12,252 bases of DNA, from assembly GCA_040880365.1 (NCBI GenBank), contig JBBDIO010000266.1, forward strand, positions 1 through 12,252, in the 5' to 3' direction. The notes beneath the pieces were generated by a model. It ran no database searches. It saw nothing but the letters and a program-made list of their open reading frames with translations, and was not told where the DNA came from. This document shows, piece after piece, positions 8,241-12,252 of the stretch (position 1 is its first letter; every line of letters starts with the position of its first letter). The stretch comes from JBBDIO01 sp040880365 (lineage in GTDB: Bacteria; Chloroflexota; Anaerolineae; Caldilineales; Caldilineaceae). A program made the position numbers and the translations under genes.

Positions 8241-8340
8241 CACAGTAACAATACAGTCTATACGGTAATATACTTAAAAAATATATTACCGATATAAAAA
8301 AATAATAAAATAGTCTATTGCTATACAGAAATAATACCGT
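8241..8340. other. AT-rich island, about 23% GC
   Basis: By count, 23 of these 100 bases are G or C, far below the surrounding coding DNA. The island contains A-tracts, a perfect inverted repeat, and two of the three AGTCTAT copies. It encodes no recognisable protein. It may be a remnant of transferred DNA, an easily melted or protein-bound region, or a cryptic promoter. No good sigma-70 pair could be assigned: the best, TTACCG (8286) with AATAGT (8309) at 17 bp, is weak. Confidence 0.65.
8263..8291. repeat. Perfect 10-bp inverted repeat in the AT-rich island
   Basis: CGGTAATATA (8263-8272) and TATATTACCG (8282-8291) are exact reverse complements with a 9-nt A-rich spacer. No T-run follows on either strand, so it does not look like an intrinsic terminator. 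A related block, ATACCGTAAT, recurs at about 8334-8343. A dimeric regulator site or a cruciform-prone element are possible readings. Confidence 0.75.
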
Positions 8341-8402
8341 AATGGAAATTAGAGAATGCCGAAACGGGCAGAGATGCGAGGCTTGGCCTGTGGTCGGTAC
8401 CA

Positions 8403-8438
8403 GGAACAGATTTTTGGCGGCGCAGAGAAATCTGTGCC
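8403..8438 (-). repeat. Stem-loop downstream of marR, possible weak terminator
   Basis: ACAGATTT (8406-8413) pairs with AAATCTGT (8428-8435). After one mismatch, two outer G-C pairs extend the stem to 8403-8438. It lies about 50 nt beyond the marR stop in the direction of marR transcription. No U-tract follows, so a terminator role is only possible, not shown. Confidence 0.4.
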
Positions 8439-8485
8439 GCGTGGAGGCGAGATCGGATTAGCGGGTAGGGTTATGGGTGGGGAGG

Positions 8486-8962
8486 TTAGGTGGCGAGAAT
8501 ACGATCCAGCAATTCGCTGAGGAGCATCCGTTCGCCCGAACTGAGGGAACGCCCGGCTGCGGCGAAACGCTGGGTCAGTGCTGCGCGGTAGGCGCGCAAC
8601 GTATCCTGCCCGCCTACGCTGAGCGCGACCTGAAAACTGCGGCGATCGGCGGTATTGAGACTGCGCAGGAGCAAGTCTTTACGTTCCAGGGTATCCAGCA
8701 CACGGGTGAGCGTGCTCGGACTAAGCTCTGGCAACGCAGCGTGGATATCTTTGACCATCATGAGGCTGGAATGATCGCCGACAACGGCCAGCACAGCCAG
8801 TTCATTGGGGGTTAGATCAAAGTCGGTGAGGACGGAACTGCTCCAACGTTGACCGTGGCCGGCGAGGGTTAGGAGGAGGGAGGCGAGGCGAATTTCCGCT
8901 TCGCCAAGTTCGCGAAGGGGGGGCGCAGCCGGTTCTTTTTGTGGTTGTGATGCTGCCGCCAT
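8486..8962 (-). CDS. MarR-family winged-helix transcriptional regulator
   Basis: This 158-aa DNA-binding repressor has the MarR layout: an N-terminal dimerisation helix (about 18-40), a winged helix-turn-helix (about 50-115) with the recognition-helix segment SPSTLTRVLDTLERK (81-95), the wing with the conserved DRR (106-108), and a C-terminal dimerisation helix. The start is set at ATG 8962, which has AAGGGG at 8973-8978, 10 nt upstream. An in-frame ATG at 8995 would add 11 residues but sits within 2-3 nt of the predicted transcription start and has no ribosome binding site. The gene has its own promoter with an overlapping palindrome, so it probably represses itself. It is convergent with the MFS exporter gene and lies downstream of the amidohydrolase gene. 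The ligand is unknown; a phenolic or other toxic compound would be usual for the family. Confidence 0.93.
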   Translation of the reverse strand: MAAASQPQKEPAAPPLRELGEAEIRLASLLLTLAGHGQRWSSSVLTDFDLTPNELAVLAVVGDHSSLMMVKDIHAALPELSPSTLTRVLDTLERKDLLLRSLNTADRRSFQVALSVGGQDTLRAYRAALTQRFAAAGRSLSSGERMLLSELLDRILAT

Positions 8963-8983
8963 GACGTCCGATCCCCTTCGCTG

Positions 8984-9007
8984 GATTGATTTCATTGGAA
9001 AACTATC
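8984..9007. promoter_or_regulatory. Candidate MarR operator (24-bp imperfect palindrome)
   Basis: The left arm GATTGATTTC (8984-8993) and right arm GAAAACTATC (8998-9007) match as reverse complements at 8 of 10 positions, around the centre ATTG. The core is TTTC-N4-GAAA. It covers part of the -10 box and the expected transcription start of marR. Size, symmetry and placement fit MarR-family operators. A perfect outer repeat, CCCTTCGCT (8974-8982) and AGCGAAGGG (9010-9018), brackets it. Confidence 0.6.
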
Positions 9008-9033
9008 ATAGCGAAGGGAGCCGGTTTCGTCAA
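9005..9033 (-). promoter_or_regulatory. Sigma-70 promoter of marR
   Basis: Read on the minus strand, the -35 box is TTGACG (plus-strand 9028-9033), then a 17-bp spacer, then the -10 box TATGAT (plus-strand 9005-9010). Each box matches consensus at five of six bases and the spacing is optimal. Transcription should start near 8998, giving a leader of about 35 nt before ATG 8962. Confidence 0.75.
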
Positions 9034-9151
9034 CGTCGCCCGGCGAGTAATTTCGCCCCGGTACTATTGAGTGGATGTCGCGGCCGCTTTGAAGCCCGGT
9101 TGCAGCGTGTGATTCGCTGGAAATCGGAAGCAGAACGGTGTTGGCGCAGGC

Positions 9152-9997
9152 TTAGCCGGCGGCTTCCAACAGTCCATAGAGCGTGTCGCCCAGAATCCAC
9201 GCTTTGTCACTGTCGGGCACGAAGCTGCAATGGGTGCGGAAGGCTTCCAGGGCATGTTGATAGGTCATAAACTGGCGCACGACGGGATAGTCGGAACCCC
9301 AGCACATGCGGTGGGGGCCAAAGCGTTCGTAGAGCCGGCGAATGAGCCAATGGGTGTTGGAGTAGGGGAAATCCCAACGCACTTCCGACGCGTAGTGAAA
9401 TCCCGAAAGTTTGATATAGATATTTTCTTCCTGGGCCGCCGCCAATACTTCATTGAGCAGGGGATAGGGTGGGGCTTCGTGGGCGCTGGTGCCTGCCAGG
9501 TGGTGGAGGAGGATAGGCATGGAAGGGAACGCCGCGGCGACCTTGCGTATCGCCCACACATGCTGGGGATTACACGCAATGCTGGCGATTAGATTGCGAT
9601 CCGCCGCAGCACGAAAGAAGGCCATGCCATCGTCACCGATGAGCCAGGAGCCGTCGTCGTCGCTTGCCAGATAGTGCGTAAACCCCTTCATGGGCAGACT
9701 TTCGGCGGCTTCGATGAGCCGTTTGTCGGCACCGGGCGTGTGATAGGTAGGCCACCACGAGCAATCTACATCGGTGATCTGATAGAGGCGGTCGGGATAG
9801 CGTTTGACGGCGTCTGCCACATATTCATTGTCGTCGGGATTGTGCTCGATGCGTGCGCAGACGACGGCGGCTTTGTCCACGCCGTTGCGGTCCATCTCGA
9901 AGATAAGCTGTTCGACCAGGGCACGCGATTCGGGATCGGGCACCGGCGGTTCATAGGGCCAGCGCAGCCAGGCGTGGCAGTGGGAATCGACAAGCAT
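9152..9997 (-). CDS. Amidohydrolase-family metal-dependent hydrolase (amidohydrolase 2, TIM barrel)
   Basis: This 281-aa cytoplasmic enzyme belongs to the amidohydrolase superfamily, in the group of decarboxylases and lactone hydrolases. Metal-binding marks are the N-terminal HCH (His6, His8 in DSHCHAW), a central histidine in ILLHHLAG (162-169, His165 or 166) and the late aspartate in WGSDYP (Asp236), in the expected order along a beta-alpha barrel. The length is normal. The substrate cannot be assigned; this group acts on aromatic acids, sugar lactones and similar compounds. The start ATG at 9997 lies six bases past the sulfatase stop, and the purine-rich AGAAAGTGA before it overlaps that stop, which suggests translational coupling. 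No terminator is evident before marR, so some read-through into marR is possible. Confidence 0.92.
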   Translation of the reverse strand: MLVDSHCHAWLRWPYEPPVPDPESRALVEQLIFEMDRNGVDKAAVVCARIEHNPDDNEYVADAVKRYPDRLYQITDVDCSWWPTYHTPGADKRLIEAAESLPMKGFTHYLASDDDGSWLIGDDGMAFFRAAADRNLIASIACNPQHVWAIRKVAAAFPSMPILLHHLAGTSAHEAPPYPLLNEVLAAAQEENIYIKLSGFHYASEVRWDFPYSNTHWLIRRLYERFGPHRMCWGSDYPVVRQFMTYQHALEAFRTHCSFVPDSDKAWILGDTLYGLLEAAG

Positions 9998-10003
9998 AGG
10001 GAT

Positions 10004-11524
<1,521 letters not shown>

Positions 11525-11595
11525 CGCGGGTTGCTGCCTCCCGTGGAGATGTGGCGCGCATACCTGCGCGCGGAAATCATCGTTGCGCCACGGAC

Positions 11596-12225
11596 TCAGT
11601 AGAGCCGGTCGCGATAGCTTTCTGCGACCTGGGCGGCCAGAGATTCAACGGTCTCGGTGGTCTGGCTGTGATCGACCATGACCTGTGCGATGGACGCCAG
11701 GCTCGATACATTGGGCCACGCTGCGGGGTTCCAGAGTTCGGAACGGATCATGCATTTGGCACAGTGGAGAAAGGCTTCTTCGACTGTGACGACAATCGCC
11801 AGGTCCGGCGCTTTGCCGCGCACCGCCATCTGTTCGCGCAGCCAGCCATCGCGCACGACCTGCGCACGCCCGTTGACGCGCAATGTCTCCTGTTTGCCGG
11901 GCGCGAGAAAGAGCAGTCCGATTCTGGGATTGTTGATCAGGTTGATCAACGTATCGGCCCGGCGATTGCCTACCCGGTCGGGAATTGCCAGGGTTGTTTC
12001 ATCCAGGACCTGGACAAAGCCGGCAGGGTCGCCTTTGGGTGAGACATCCATCTGCCCCTGAGCGTCGCACGAGGCAATCAGCATGAAGGGGGAAGCGGCG
12101 ATAAATTCCTGGCAATGGCGATCCAGGCGGGGGATAACCTTGTCCAGCACGCGTTGTCCGGGTTCGCCCAGCACGTCGCGGATTTCCTGCGCGGTGGTGA
12201 GGATTTCTGAAAATTGTGGCGTCAT
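11596..12225 (-). CDS. Pyridoxamine 5'-phosphate oxidase-like FMN-binding protein (DR2398/MSMEG_1061 type)
   Basis: This 209-aa split-barrel flavoprotein matches the subfamily remembered as the DR2398-type PPOX-related FMN-binding proteins. Characteristic stretches are SPFMLIASCDAQGQMDVSPKG (45-65), GFVQVLDETTLAIPDRVGNRR (69-89), NNPRIGLLFLAPGKQETLRVNG (98-119) and HCAKCMIRSELW (154-165). Members are presumed flavin- or F420-dependent oxidoreductases of unknown substrate; true pyridoxal synthesis is not implied. Length is typical. The start ATG at 12225 has an excellent Shine-Dalgarno, AAAGGAAG, with about five bases spacing. It is the first visible gene of the leftward cluster, with the sulfatase-fold gene 71 bp downstream; only 27 bp of the window lie upstream, so the operon may begin outside. 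Confidence 0.94.
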   Translation of the reverse strand: MTPQFSEILTTAQEIRDVLGEPGQRVLDKVIPRLDRHCQEFIAASPFMLIASCDAQGQMDVSPKGDPAGFVQVLDETTLAIPDRVGNRRADTLINLINNPRIGLLFLAPGKQETLRVNGRAQVVRDGWLREQMAVRGKAPDLAIVVTVEEAFLHCAKCMIRSELWNPAAWPNVSSLASIAQVMVDHSQTTETVESLAAQVAESYRDRLY

Positions 12226-12252
12226 GATCTTCCTTTGGTGGCGGTCGGCCTT

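Larger units (their letters stand above)
8008..8485. other. Gene-free stretch between convergent MFS and marR genes
   Basis: This is the only space above 300 bp without a gene. From left to right it holds a spacer with no supported feature (8008-8165), a terminator (8166-8196), a pair of 10-bp direct repeats (8217-8240), a very AT-rich island (8241-8340) with a 10-bp inverted repeat, and a stem-loop near the marR 3' end (8403-8438). The heptamer AGTCTAT occurs three times (8131, 8255 and 8312). A perfect TTGACA lies at 8126-8131 but has no matching -10 at 16-18 bp. A 39-codon frame from ATG 8342 has no ribosome binding site and no recognisable product, so I do not call it. Confidence 0.7.

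Noticed and set aside
8263..8291. The AT-rich inverted repeat as a Rho-independent terminator for marR or MFS
   Set aside because: The stem is AT-rich and no T-tract follows it in either direction; A-tracts lie on the wrong side.
8342..8461. A 39-codon frame after the AT-rich island
   Set aside because: No Shine-Dalgarno, no family resemblance and average composition; short frames of this size are expected by chance.

Overview
The window is a gene-dense bacterial chromosomal segment. GC content is in the mid-to-high 50s by eye, and coding is continuous except for one gap of about 480 bp. It holds eight complete protein genes. I see no rRNA, tRNA, CRISPR array, insertion sequence or phage gene. 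The organism cannot be named from the sequence. The mix of sulfatase-fold, amidohydrolase, membrane-anchored penicillin acylase and MatB-like genes around a housekeeping queA suggests an environmental heterotroph. Chloroflexota (Anaerolineae/Caldilineales type) or a similar metagenome-derived lineage is my low-confidence guess.

Left part (1-3831). An acyl-CoA ligase of the malonyl-CoA synthetase type is read rightward, behind a perfect TATAAT box with a short inverted repeat over it. It converges on a leftward pair: a class I glutamine amidotransferase-like gamma-glutamyl hydrolase (peptidase C26, PuuD-like), followed 63 bp later by queA for queuosine tRNA modification. QueA carries two low-complexity insertions.

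Middle (3832-8485). A 111-bp divergent intergenic space separates the amidotransferase from a rightward pair. The first gene is a membrane-anchored penicillin acylase-family Ntn hydrolase; the second is a 14-helix-type MFS exporter (DHA2/EmrB-QacA group). They are 66 bp apart and probably cotranscribed. A clear Rho-independent terminator follows about 160 nt after the MFS stop. Beyond it is the only large gene-free stretch. It contains a 100-bp island of about 23% GC with a perfect 10-bp inverted repeat and several short repeats, all lying between convergent 3' ends.

Right part (8486-12252). All genes are leftward. A probable operon runs pyridoxamine-phosphate-oxidase-like flavoprotein, then a sulfatase-fold hydrolase without the formylglycine motif, then a TIM-barrel amidohydrolase whose ribosome binding site overlaps the upstream stop. 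Next comes a MarR regulator with its own good sigma-70 promoter (TTGACG, 17 bp, TATGAT). A 24-bp palindrome covers that promoter's -10 box and start point, which is a strong picture of autoregulation and also fixes the marR start codon.

The acylase, MFS exporter and MarR regulator could form a detoxification or export module, but this is inference from adjacency. I did not find a clear new defence or mobile system. The items most worth checking are the sulfatase-fold protein (altered active site and a probable frameshifted tail), the AT-rich island at 8241-8340, and the MarR operator.
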